Shown in pieces: positions 16,787 to 24,329 of a DNA stretch of 64,000 nucleotides (within the stretch, counting starts at the first letter, position 1; the number at the start of each line of letters is the position of its first letter). Made by a program: the position numbers and the translations under genes. The notes below the pieces were generated by a model. The model saw only the letters and a list, made by a program, of their open reading frames with translations. It was not told the origin of the DNA and searched no databases. Source of the stretch: Actinoplanes couchii (GTDB lineage: Bacteria; Actinomycetota; Actinomycetes; Mycobacteriales; Micromonosporaceae); the NCBI RefSeq assembly GCF_016862075.1, contig NZ_BOMG01000097.1, positions 1 to 64,000 on the forward strand. Direction: 5' to 3'.

Positions 16787-17983
16787 TCAGGTGTCGGCCG
16801 GGGTGGGGGTGGTGTGGTTCACCAGGACTCGGGCCAGGGCCATGGTGGTCAGGCCGGCTGCCACCACGGTCAGCAGGCCGATGCGGAGGCTGGTCTGGTC
16901 GGCGAGGAAACCGACCAGGGGTGGGGAGATCAGGAAGCCGGCTCGGAGCAGCCAGCTGACGACGGTGAGGCCGGTGCCGGGGGCCAGGCCGGGGAGTTCG
17001 TCGGCGGTGTGCATGGCTGCGGGGACCAGGGTTGCCACGCCCAGGCCGGCCAGGGCGAAACCGGCCAGGGCCGTCGCCACCGTGGGGTAGGCGAGGGCTG
17101 CTGCCATGCCGGCCGCGGTCAGGGCGGCTCCGGTGCGGACGACGGTTCGCTGGCCGAAGCGGTCGACGGCGCGGTCTCCGGTGAGGCGGCCGATGGTCAT
17201 GGCCACCTGCATGGCCACCACTGCCATGCCGGCGGTGGCGGCGTCGGTGTTCAGTTCGTCGGTGAGGAAGATGGCGCCCCAGGAAGCGCCGGCGTCCTCG
17301 ACCAGGGCGCCGCACGCGGCGAGGATGCCCAGGGCCGCGAGGAGGCGTACGGCAATCGTGGTGGTTGTCTTTTGATCTTTTTCGACGGTGGTGGCGGCGG
17401 GTGTGGGGGAGTCGTCGGGGCCGGGGAGCAGGAAGGCGTAGGCGGCCAGGGCCACGACGGTGAAGATGGCGGCGGAGATGGTCAGGTGCAGGCCCAGGGA
17501 CAGGTTCAGGCCGGCCGCGGCGGAGCCCATCAGGCCGCCGATGACCGCGCCGATGCTCCAGACGCCGTGCAGGGAGTTGACGATGGAGCGGCCGTAGAGG
17601 CGTTGGACGCGCAGGCCGTGGGTGTTCTGGGCGACGTCGATGATGGAGTCGACGGCGCCGAAGACGAACAGGACGGCGCCGAGGGCGACGGCGTTGGGGG
17701 CGAACGGGATGGCCAGGCTGGTGATGGTGGTGAGCACGACACCGAACGCGGCGAGGCGGGCCGAGCGGTAGCGGCGGATCAGGGTGCCGGCCAGGAGCCC
17801 GGCCAGTAGTGCGCCGACGGGCATGGCGGCGATGGCGCTGCCGAGGGCGACGTTGCTGAGGCCGAGTTCGTCGCGGATTTGCGGGAACCGGGGTACGACG
17901 TTGAAGTAGATGGCGCCGTTGGTGAGGAACAGGGCGGCGACGGCGGCGCGCGCGTGGCGTACCTGCCGGCTGGGGGTGGTCAT
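16787..17983 (-). CDS. MFS transporter
   Basis: 398 aa with 12 hydrophobic segments; the loop between segments 2 and 3 (AGTLIRRYRSARLAAFG) is the weak MFS motif A, and a charged central loop (EKDQKTTT) separates the halves. It belongs to the YbjJ/FucP-like single-domain exporters. It starts 3 bases after the TetR stop, with its ribosome site inside the tetR end, so it is the last gene of an acetyltransferase-tetR-MFS operon and a likely target of that TetR. Confidence 0.9.
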   Translation of the reverse strand: MTTPSRQVRHARAAVAALFLTNGAIYFNVVPRFPQIRDELGLSNVALGSAIAAMPVGALLAGLLAGTLIRRYRSARLAAFGVVLTTITSLAIPFAPNAVALGAVLFVFGAVDSIIDVAQNTHGLRVQRLYGRSIVNSLHGVWSIGAVIGGLMGSAAAGLNLSLGLHLTISAAIFTVVALAAYAFLLPGPDDSPTPAATTVEKDQKTTTTIAVRLLAALGILAACGALVEDAGASWGAIFLTDELNTDAATAGMAVVAMQVAMTIGRLTGDRAVDRFGQRTVVRTGAALTAAGMAAALAYPTVATALAGFALAGLGVATLVPAAMHTADELPGLAPGTGLTVVSWLLRAGFLISPPLVGFLADQTSLRIGLLTVVAAGLTTMALARVLVNHTTPTPADT

Positions 17984-17986
17984 GAG

Positions 17987-18535
17987 TTACTCCGGTGCTA
18001 GGTACCGCTCGATGGCGTGCCGGATCTGGGCCGGTGTCATCGGGGCGGTGGAGAGGGCGCTGTGCAGGGTGAGGCCTTCGATGAGGGCGTCGACCTCGCG
18101 GGCGGTGACGGGGTCGAAGTGGCGTTCCAGGGCGTCGCGGCTGCGTTGCATCCAGGCCTGGGTGACGGCGCGCAGGACGGGGTTGCGGGCGGCGGCGACG
18201 TAGAGCTCGACGGTGAGCACCATGTCGTTGGCGGGGGAGAGCAGGTCGTCGGTGACCAGGTCGATGACGGCTTCGACGGCTTCGGTGCGGGTGCGGGCGG
18301 TGCCGAGGCGGGCGTCGAAGATCTCGGCGATCGAGTTGGCGTGGCGGGTGAAGGCTTCGGCGAGGATCTCGTCGAGGCCGGCGAAGTGGTAGGTCATCGA
18401 TCCGAGGGGGACGTCGGCTTCGCGGGCGATCTCGCGGTGGGTGGTGCCGGCGACGCCGTTGCGGGCGATGACGGCGAGGGCGGCGTCGATGAGCCGGTCG
18501 CGGCGGTGCGGGTCGTGTCGCCGGGGGCGTCTCAC
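17987..18535 (-). CDS. TetR-family repressor
   Basis: 182 aa from a GTG overlapping the acetyltransferase stop (GTGA). The N-terminal helix-turn-helix is clear (LIDAALAVIARNGVAGTTHREIAREADVPLGSMTYHF, of which the last part is the recognition helix). The C-terminal domain has the QAWMQRSRDALERHF helix common in regulators of efflux genes. It probably represses its own operon at the palindrome 19091-19104. Confidence 0.92.
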   Translation of the reverse strand: MRRPRRHDPHRRDRLIDAALAVIARNGVAGTTHREIAREADVPLGSMTYHFAGLDEILAEAFTRHANSIAEIFDARLGTARTRTEAVEAVIDLVTDDLLSPANDMVLTVELYVAAARNPVLRAVTQAWMQRSRDALERHFDPVTAREVDALIEGLTLHSALSTAPMTPAQIRHAIERYLAPE

Positions 18536-19089
18536 GTGATGTCGCGGATGACGCGGGCCGGGTTGCCGACGGCCACCACCCCGGCGGGCAGGTCCTTGGT
18601 GACGACCGCGCCGGCGCCGATCACGGTGTCGTCGCCGATGGTGACGCCGGGCAGGATGATGCAGCCGGAGCCGAGCCACACGTTGTCGCCGATGGTGACG
18701 GGTTTGGCGGCTTCCCATTTGTCGCGGCGGGGGCCGGGTTCGATCGGGTGGGTGGGGGTGAGGATCTGGACGTTGGTGCCGATCTGGCAGTCTTCGCCGA
18801 TGGTGATCGCGGCGACGTCCAGGGCGATCAGGCCGTAGTTGGCGAAGGTGCGGGCGCCGATGCTGATGTGCCGGCCGTAGTCGACCCGGAACGGTGGCCG
18901 GATGTCGACGTCGTCGCCGATGTGGCCGAGGAGTTCTTCCAGGATGCGGCGGCGTTCGGCGGGCTCGCGGGCGCCGGTGGTGTTGTAGGCGGCGGTGAGG
19001 TCCTGGGCGGTGAGCAGGGCTTCGGCGAGGTCGGGGTCGTCGGCCTGGTACAGCTCGCCGGCGAGCATGCGGTCGCGCATCGTGGTCAT
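18532..19089 (-). CDS. Sugar O-acetyltransferase, maltose/galactoside acetyltransferase type
   Basis: 185 aa from an ATG. The N-terminal Maa cap (MRDRMLAGELYQADDPDL) is followed by a left-handed beta-helix of hexapeptide repeats (ISIGARTFANYGLIALD, IGDNVWLGSGCIILPGVTIGDDTVIGAGAVV). These trimeric enzymes acetylate sugars with acetyl-CoA. First gene of an operon with tetR and the MFS transporter. Confidence 0.92.
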   Translation of the reverse strand: MTTMRDRMLAGELYQADDPDLAEALLTAQDLTAAYNTTGAREPAERRRILEELLGHIGDDVDIRPPFRVDYGRHISIGARTFANYGLIALDVAAITIGEDCQIGTNVQILTPTHPIEPGPRRDKWEAAKPVTIGDNVWLGSGCIILPGVTIGDDTVIGAGAVVTKDLPAGVVAVGNPARVIRDIT

Positions 19090-19090
19090 G

Positions 19091-19104
19091 TGTACGAGCG
19101 TACA
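19091..19104. promoter_or_regulatory. Palindrome TGTACGAGCGTACA, candidate TetR operator
   Basis: Six-base arms TGTACG and CGTACA surround AG. It lies one base upstream of the acetyltransferase start and 18 bases before the divergent kinase-like gene, in a gap of only 33 bases. It is the best candidate for the TetR site of this operon and would also affect the divergent gene. Confidence 0.55.
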
Positions 19105-19122
19105 TAACGGGAGGGGTTTTGT

Positions 19123-19995
19123 ATGGGGTTGCATGAGGGCGAGATCGCCGTCGACGTGGCGCTGGTGCGCCGGCTGCTGCCGTCGCGGTGGGCGGACCTG
19201 CCGCTGCGGCCGGCCGGGGCGGGCACCGAGAACACCATGTTCCGGCTCGGCGACGACCTGGTGGTCCGGTTGCCGCGCACGGTGAACCGGACGGACGCGC
19301 TGCGCAAGGAGATCAGGTGGCTGCCGCGGCTCGCGGTGGGTCTGACACTGCAAATTCCCCGGCTTCGGTACGTCGGGGAACCGTCACCTGACTATCCGGC
19401 GGAGTGGGCCGTCCTCGACTGGATCGACGGTGCCGAGGCGGGGCCGTCGACGGTCGGCGACTGGGCGGCGTTCGGTGCCGACCTGGCCGGGTTCGTGCGG
19501 GAACTGCATGCCATCGCGCATGACGGTGCCGCGCTGAGCTGGTATCGCGGTGGAGACCTGGCGCCCTGTGACGAGCGGATCAGCCGGGCGCTGTCCGAGT
19601 GCCGGCCGCTGATCGGGGACGAGCAGGTGGACGACCTCGAGGCGATCTGGCGGGCCGGGCTGGCGCTGCCGGTGTCCACAGCCGGGCACGTGTGGTTGCA
19701 CGGGGATCTCAAGCCGACGAATCTGCTGGTCCGGGAGGGGAGGCTGGCGGCGGTCATCGATTTCGGGGCGGTGTCGGTGGGGCTGCCGGACGCCGAGCAC
19801 GCGACGATCTGGGACCTGCCACGGGCGGCTCGTCAGGCGTACCGCACAGCTCTCGATCTTGATGAGGTGACCTGCACGCGCGCGCGTGCCTGGGCCGTCG
19901 CGGTGGCCGTGAGCGGCATCTCCTACTACTGGGAGACGTTCCCGGCGTTCGTGACCGAGTGCCGGGCCCGCGTGGCTTTCATACTAGAATCCTAG
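19123..19995 (+). CDS. Aminoglycoside/macrolide phosphotransferase-family kinase
   Basis: 290 aa. The kinase-like fold is shown by GTENTMFRLGDDLVVRLPR (nucleotide loop and Lys-equivalent strand), WLHGDLKPTNLLV (catalytic loop with Brenner Asp) and AAVIDFGAVSVG (metal-binding Asp). This subgroup includes antibiotic kinases but also many proteins of unknown substrate, so resistance is not proven. It is divergent from the acetyltransferase-tetR-MFS operon. Its TAG stop lies inside the repeated element that begins at 19989. Confidence 0.88.
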   Translation: MGLHEGEIAVDVALVRRLLPSRWADLPLRPAGAGTENTMFRLGDDLVVRLPRTVNRTDALRKEIRWLPRLAVGLTLQIPRLRYVGEPSPDYPAEWAVLDWIDGAEAGPSTVGDWAAFGADLAGFVRELHAIAHDGAALSWYRGGDLAPCDERISRALSECRPLIGDEQVDDLEAIWRAGLALPVSTAGHVWLHGDLKPTNLLVREGRLAAVIDFGAVSVGLPDAEHATIWDLPRAARQAYRTALDLDEVTCTRARAWAVAVAVSGISYYWETFPAFVTECRARVAFILES

Positions 19996-20048
19996 GATGG
20001 CTTAGGCGCAGAGCGCCCTGTCATAACCGAAAAGGACGGCTTCGCCGA
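19989..20048. repeat. Intergenic repeated element, copy B
   Basis: ATCCTAGGATG (19989-19999) and AAAGGACGGCTTCGCCGA (20031-20048) are exact matches to copy A at 12681-12743, with a 42-base rather than 45-base offset. The middle part differs in sequence. As in copy A, the element begins within the last codons of the upstream gene and supplies its TAG stop. Confidence 0.7.
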
Positions 20049-20066
20049 CAAACCAAAAAAGATTTG

Positions 20067-20084
20067 CCGGTACGTGGGTACCGG
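20067..20084. promoter_or_regulatory. Inverted repeat before the PPOX gene
   Basis: CCGGTAC (20067-20073) and GTACCGG (20078-20084) flank a 4-base spacer, 17 bases upstream of the ATG at 20102. It could be an operator. No regulator gene is adjacent, so no partner is proposed. Confidence 0.35.
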
Positions 20085-20101
20085 TGTCTAGGGTCGTGGG
20101 C

Positions 20102-20764
20102 ATGACGTCGACCCTCGCCACCACCAGTGCCTTCGACTCGTTGCGGCAGGATGCCGTGGCCGACCTGGACGGGTTGCGCCAGGTCTACGAGCTGCCCGGG
20201 GACCGGGCGGTGCGCAAGCAGATGACCGAGTTGACCGAGCAGACCCGGCAGTTGATCGCGTGTGCGTCGCTGGTCTTCGTGGCCAGCGTCGACGCGGACG
20301 GCAACTGTGACGTGTCGCCGCGGGGCGGGCCGCCGGGGTTCGTCGCCGTTCTGGATTCGCGGACGGTGGCGATCCCGGACGCGACGGGCAACAAACGCCT
20401 CGACACCCTGCAGAATGTGGTCGTCACCGGCCGGGCCGGGCTGCTGTTCGTGATCCCGGGGCGGACCACGACGCTGCGGGTCAACGGGCGGGCGGTCGTG
20501 TCCACCCGCCCGGACCTGCTGTCCCAGCTGACGCCGGTGGGCAAGGCGCCGGCCAGTGCGCTGGTGGTGGGCATCGACGAGGTGTACCCGCACTGCCCGA
20601 AATCGTTGATGCGCGGTGCGGCGTGGAAACCGGACCAGTGGCTGGCGGCCGATGCGCAGCCGAGTTCGGCCGAGGTGACCCTGGCGCAGTTGCGGATGCC
20701 GGAGTTGACGATCGCGGAGATCGAGCAGACGGAGTCGGACGCGTTGAGGTACCGCTACGAGTGA
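20102..20764 (+). CDS. Pyridoxamine 5'-phosphate oxidase-fold (PPOX) flavoprotein
   Basis: 220 aa from an ATG. LVFVASVDADGNCDVSPRGGPPGFV and IPDATGNKRLDTLQNVV are typical of the FMN-binding split-barrel family in which SPRG binds the cofactor phosphate; the C-terminal HCPKSLMRGAAWKP fits the same subgroup. These are flavin- or F420-dependent oxidoreductases of mostly unknown substrate rather than true PdxH. The 3' end overlaps the convergent LanC-like gene by 10 bases. Confidence 0.88.
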   Translation: MTSTLATTSAFDSLRQDAVADLDGLRQVYELPGDRAVRKQMTELTEQTRQLIACASLVFVASVDADGNCDVSPRGGPPGFVAVLDSRTVAIPDATGNKRLDTLQNVVVTGRAGLLFVIPGRTTTLRVNGRAVVSTRPDLLSQLTPVGKAPASALVVGIDEVYPHCPKSLMRGAAWKPDQWLAADAQPSSAEVTLAQLRMPELTIAEIEQTESDALRYRYE

Positions 20765-21943
20765 GTCTGCTGGTGGTCGGGCCACGATATGGCGTACCGG
20801 GGGTCGGTTCCGGCGGTGATGCGGGCGTAGCGCAGGAGTTCGCGGATGATGCCGGCGTTGCCCATCGCCCAGCCGGTCTGCGGTGGCAGGGTGCTGGGGG
20901 TGGCCCGGTGTTCGTGGTTCGACCAGCGCACGCCGGTGGTGTCGATGGTGGCGTGGGCGATCAGGTCGTCGACGAGCAGGCCGGCGAAGTCTTTGTCGTT
21001 GCGGTCGCAGGCCAGGGCCAGGACGCCGGCGGTTCCGCAGCAGCGGCCGTTGTTGTCCCAGAAGCCGGGGTGCAGGCGGCGCGGAAGTCCGCTGTGGGTG
21101 ATGGTGTGCCAGCAGCGGTCGATGAGCCGGTCCCAGGCGGGGTCGTGGGTGAGTGCGGCGAGCAGCCGGAAGACCTGGGCGTCGCCGGTGGGGCCGTTGC
21201 ACCAGCCGTAACTGATGCGTTCGATGATGTCGGGCCGGTGTGGTGGGTCGGAGTGCGGGACGAGGAAGCCGTCGGGTCCGGCTTCGTTGCGGGTGATGAC
21301 GTCGGCGGCTCCGGCGAGGGCCAGGTCGGTGAGGTCGGTGCGTGTGGTGGCGGCGCCGACGGCGGCGAGGGCGTGGACGATGCCGAGGGTGCCGTGGGCG
21401 ATGTGGTGTGAGCGGGGTGGGCTGGGGCGGACCGGCCAGTTGACGCCGCCCGGCGTGGGGTCGGCGGTGATGAGGTAGGGCTCGGCGGCCAGGACGGCGA
21501 GGTCGAGGTTTGCGGTGTGCAGGGCGCCGAGGGCGATGCCGGCGTTGCCGAAGAGGAGTTCGAACATCGGTCCCCAGCGTTGTCCGTCGAACCGTTTCCG
21601 GACGTGGTCCAGTGCCCGGGTGGCGGCGCGTTCGGCGGTGGGGTCGCCGAGGCGGGTGTGTACGGCCTGCAGGGCCACGGCGGTGCCGGTGAGGCCGAAG
21701 TACAGGGAGCTGTCGTCGTCGGTGTCGACGGTGGTGGCCAGGTGGGTGGCGAGTTGCTGGGCGGTGTCGGCGTAGCGGTCGTCGTGGAAGTGGTGGTGGG
21801 CTTCCAGGAGGGTGAGGACGATGGCCGGCTTTGCCGTGGTAGAGGGTGTGGTCGGTTTCGGTGCGGGCGGCCCGGATCATCCAGTCGAGTGCTCCGGCGG
21901 CCAGGGTTTCCACGTCGTGATGGGACACGTTTTGGTGGGGCAC
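20755..21943 (-). pseudogene. LanC-like cyclase gene with a +1 frameshift
   Basis: The first 40 codons (MPHQNVSHHDVETLAAGALD to LYHGKAG) and the remainder (IVLTLLEAHHHFHDD onward) are in different frames; one extra C on the coding strand at 21823-21826 (GGCC) separates them. Removing it gives one ~395-aa LanC-type protein. The zinc-site motifs of lanthionine cyclases are all there: HIAHGTLGIVHAL, GWCNGPTGDAQVF and GRCCGTAGVLALA; the usual CHG is CCG, as in some LanM enzymes. There is no LanB/LanM dehydratase or lanthipeptide precursor nearby. It is the last gene of the siderophore-synthetase operon, 46 bases after the membrane protein. Either a true lesion or a base-calling error. Confidence 0.75.
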
Positions 21944-21989
21944 GCGCCCATTTTCTCTGCGCTGTCGTGTCCGGCCAAGGACGGCGCGT

Positions 21990-22553
21990 TCAGGCGCTGG
22001 TCGGGATCGGTGTTCGGGTTCGGGTCAGGGGGTGCAGGGCGGCGAGGATGAGCAGGCCGGTCAGGGGCATCAGGTTGAGGTCGGCTACCGGGAGAAGGAC
22101 GGCGGTCAGCATGAGGGCGGGGCTCCACCAGGGGAGGTTTCCGGCGGCTGCGGTGAGGGCCGCGATGGTGGCGATGCCGAGGAAGAACAGCATGGGGCCC
22201 ACGTCGTAGACGGCGAGTTGGACGCCGGGTAGGTCGGCGAACTGGTGTTGGAGGGTTTTCAGGTCGGTGCGGTCGGTGGCGGCCAGGGCGAGGATCATGT
22301 CGGCGCTGAACTGGACGATGGTGGTGGCCAGGCCGGTGAGGGTGATGGCGGTGACCGGGGTGGCGGCGGTTCTCATCAGGGGTCGCATGGTGAGGATGAC
22401 GGGGATGAACAGGAGCATGCCGGCGAGGCCGAAGGCGTGGGCGATCTGCCAGTCGGCGCCGGGGCCGTAGTTGTCGTCGAGGCGGCCGATGATGCGGGTG
22501 ATGCCGTAGCCGGTCATTGCCAGGGGTGCGGCCAGGAACGCGATGCGTGTCAT
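21990..22553 (-). CDS. Integral membrane protein of unknown function
   Basis: 187 aa, five or six hydrophobic segments (about 5-25, 40-58, 67-92, 118-140, 147-180) with short polar loops. No transporter or enzyme motif is recognised. It follows the barstar-like gene by 77 bases in the siderophore-synthetase operon and could, by position, help export or assembly of the product, which is only inference. Confidence 0.72.
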   Translation of the reverse strand: MTRIAFLAAPLAMTGYGITRIIGRLDDNYGPGADWQIAHAFGLAGMLLFIPVILTMRPLMRTAATPVTAITLTGLATTIVQFSADMILALAATDRTDLKTLQHQFADLPGVQLAVYDVGPMLFFLGIATIAALTAAAGNLPWWSPALMLTAVLLPVADLNLMPLTGLLILAALHPLTRTRTPIPTSA

Positions 22554-22630
22554 GTGGACGATCCTGGTGGTGTGGGGGTGCCGGGCGCCTCAGGGCGGTT
22601 CCCGGAGAGTGTCCCTGAGGTGTGTCGGGG

Positions 22631-23191
22631 TCAGGGCCAGTCGGGGCCGGTGAGGGTGGCGGTCAGGCGGCCGTCGGTGACGGTGACGGCGACGTCCATG
22701 CCGGTGGTGGCGCCGTCGGTGAAGGCGGCGGGTGTGGTCTGCTCGGTGAGCAGGATGAAGTGCAGAGGGTAGGCGGGGCGTTCGTCGTGGGGGTTGCCGT
22801 CGGTGTCGAGGCGGCGGTTGGCGTTCCAGGCCGCTTGGCAGAGGACTGAGACGAAGATGCCGAGGAAGTCGGCGTGGGCCAGGTGGTCGGCGTGGTCGAT
22901 GACGACGGTGAGGCCTTTGCCGGCGGTGGTGTGGGGGTGCCAGTCGTTGAGGCAGTCGACGAGGGCGTCCCAGTTGTGGCCGAAGTATCGGGGGAAGTTC
23001 AGGGCGCGGGCGAAGGTGGTGAAGATTGCCGCGGGGGTGTTCAGGTTTGGTCCGGGCAGGTGGATGACGGTGCCGCCGTGGTCGGTGAGTTCGGTGGTGG
23101 CGGTGGTGACCCAGGGGTCGTCGGTGTGGGTGACGATCAGCCATGGTGGCCGGCGTTCGGTGAGGGTTTGCGGGGTGGTGGTGTCGTTCAT
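22631..23191 (-). CDS. Barstar-family (ribonuclease-inhibitor fold) protein
   Basis: 186 aa. FPRYFGHNWDALVDCLNDW matches the core of the barstar fold, where this helix and loop block the barnase active site; a second half (residues 95-180) continues with VVIDHADHL and a beta-rich tail. It is about twice the length of Bacillus barstar. No barnase-type RNase is found in the window. The start lies 10 bases after the PLP decarboxylase stop, firmly inside the operon, so its role may not be RNase inhibition. Confidence 0.8.
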   Translation of the reverse strand: MNDTTTPQTLTERRPPWLIVTHTDDPWVTTATTELTDHGGTVIHLPGPNLNTPAAIFTTFARALNFPRYFGHNWDALVDCLNDWHPHTTAGKGLTVVIDHADHLAHADFLGIFVSVLCQAAWNANRRLDTDGNPHDERPAYPLHFILLTEQTTPAAFTDGATTGMDVAVTVTDGRLTATLTGPDWP

Positions 23192-23201
23192 GCCGGGAAC
23201 C

Positions 23202-24329
23202 CTAGGGCAGGGTGAGGAAGGTGGGTGGGTCGTGGCGCAGGAAGTCGTGGTGGGAGATGTCCCAGCCGTAGGCTCCTGCTCGTGGGAATACCAGTAGGTC
23301 GCCGGTTCGTAGACGGGGGACGTGTTGGTTGCGGGTGAGGACGTCGCGGGGGGTGCAGAGTTCGCCGACCGCGTCGACGGGGGTGTCGGTGACTTGCAGG
23401 CGGGGGTACGGGTGGGGCCATTCGTCGATGGGGATGATCTGGAAGGGGTGGGAGTAGCCCCAGGCGGCGGGGAGCCGGAAGTGGTGGGTGCCGCCGCGGA
23501 GGACGGCGAAGGTGCGGCCGTGGGTGGTTTTCAGGTCGAGGACTTCGGTGGCGTACCAGCCGGCGTCGGCGGCCAGCCAGCGGCCGGGTTCGAGGATCAG
23601 TTCCACCCCGTCGGGGACCTGTACCGAGGACAGTGGGGTGAGGTCGATGGAGGCGTCGGTGAGGTAGTCGACGCCGAGTCCGCCGCCGGCGTTGACGACT
23701 CGCAGGGGTATGTCGTACGAGAAAGCGGTTTTCAAGGACCAGTCGATGGCGTCGGTGAGGAAGGCGGCGTGGGCGGGGCCGTCGAGGTTGTTGGAGACGG
23801 CGTGCAGGTGGAAGCCGATGACGCGCAGCCCGGGTGGGATGTCGGCGAGCACTGACGGGAGTTGGGTTTCGTCGATGCCGAACGGGGTGGGGGTGCCGGT
23901 CATGGTGTGGCTGCCGGTGAGGGAGCCTTCGGCGCGGTTGACGCGGAGGCAGATGTCGGTGTTCGCCCCCAGTGCTGCGAGCCGTCGCAGTTCGTGCGGG
24001 CTCTCCACGTTGAGCAGTGCTCCGGCTTTCAGTGCGGCCGTCAGCTCGGTGTCGGTCTTGGCGGGGCCGCCGAACACGATGCGGTCGGCTCCGGCGGTGA
24101 CGGCGAGGGCGAGTTCGCCGCCGGAGGCTACTTCCAGGCCGTCGCATTGCTGGGCCATGGTGCGTACGACGTCGGGGTGGCCGTTGGCTTTCACCGCGTA
24201 CAACAGTGTGGTTCGTGGGGGAACCGCGGCCCGCAGCTGACCGGCACGCGCGCGTAGGACGTCGGTGTCGTAGAGGTAGGCGCATCGGGGTGTGGGCAGG
24301 CGGTGCAGGGCCGCGGTGAGGTCAGCCAT
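23202..24329 (-). CDS. Type III PLP-dependent decarboxylase, SbnH/DapDC-like
   Basis: 375 aa. The alanine-racemase-type barrel has its PLP lysine in LLYAVKANGHP (Lys47), GLEVASGGELALA, an HAVSNNLD segment, the phosphate loop VVNAGGGLGVDY and, in the C-terminal beta domain, GELCTPRDVL and GAYGWDIS. Within siderophore operons this family (SbnH of staphyloferrin B is the studied case) decarboxylates an amino-acid intermediate such as a citryl-diaminopropionate. Its ATG overlaps the end of the IucA/IucC gene, so co-translation is likely. The product cannot be predicted further. Confidence 0.88.
   Translation of the reverse strand: MADLTAALHRLPTPRCAYLYDTDVLRARAGQLRAAVPPRTTLLYAVKANGHPDVVRTMAQQCDGLEVASGGELALAVTAGADRIVFGGPAKTDTELTAALKAGALLNVESPHELRRLAALGANTDICLRVNRAEGSLTGSHTMTGTPTPFGIDETQLPSVLADIPPGLRVIGFHLHAVSNNLDGPAHAAFLTDAIDWSLKTAFSYDIPLRVVNAGGGLGVDYLTDASIDLTPLSSVQVPDGVELILEPGRWLAADAGWYATEVLDLKTTHGRTFAVLRGGTHHFRLPAAWGYSHPFQIIPIDEWPHPYPRLQVTDTPVDAVGELCTPRDVLTRNQHVPRLRTGDLLVFPRAGAYGWDISHHDFLRHDPPTFLTLP

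Noticed and set aside
20021..21943. 640-aa continuous minus frame through the LanC region
   Set aside because: Only its first 40 codons match LanC; the rest is Arg/Pro-rich out-of-frame reading of the same gene, which is why a frameshift is called.
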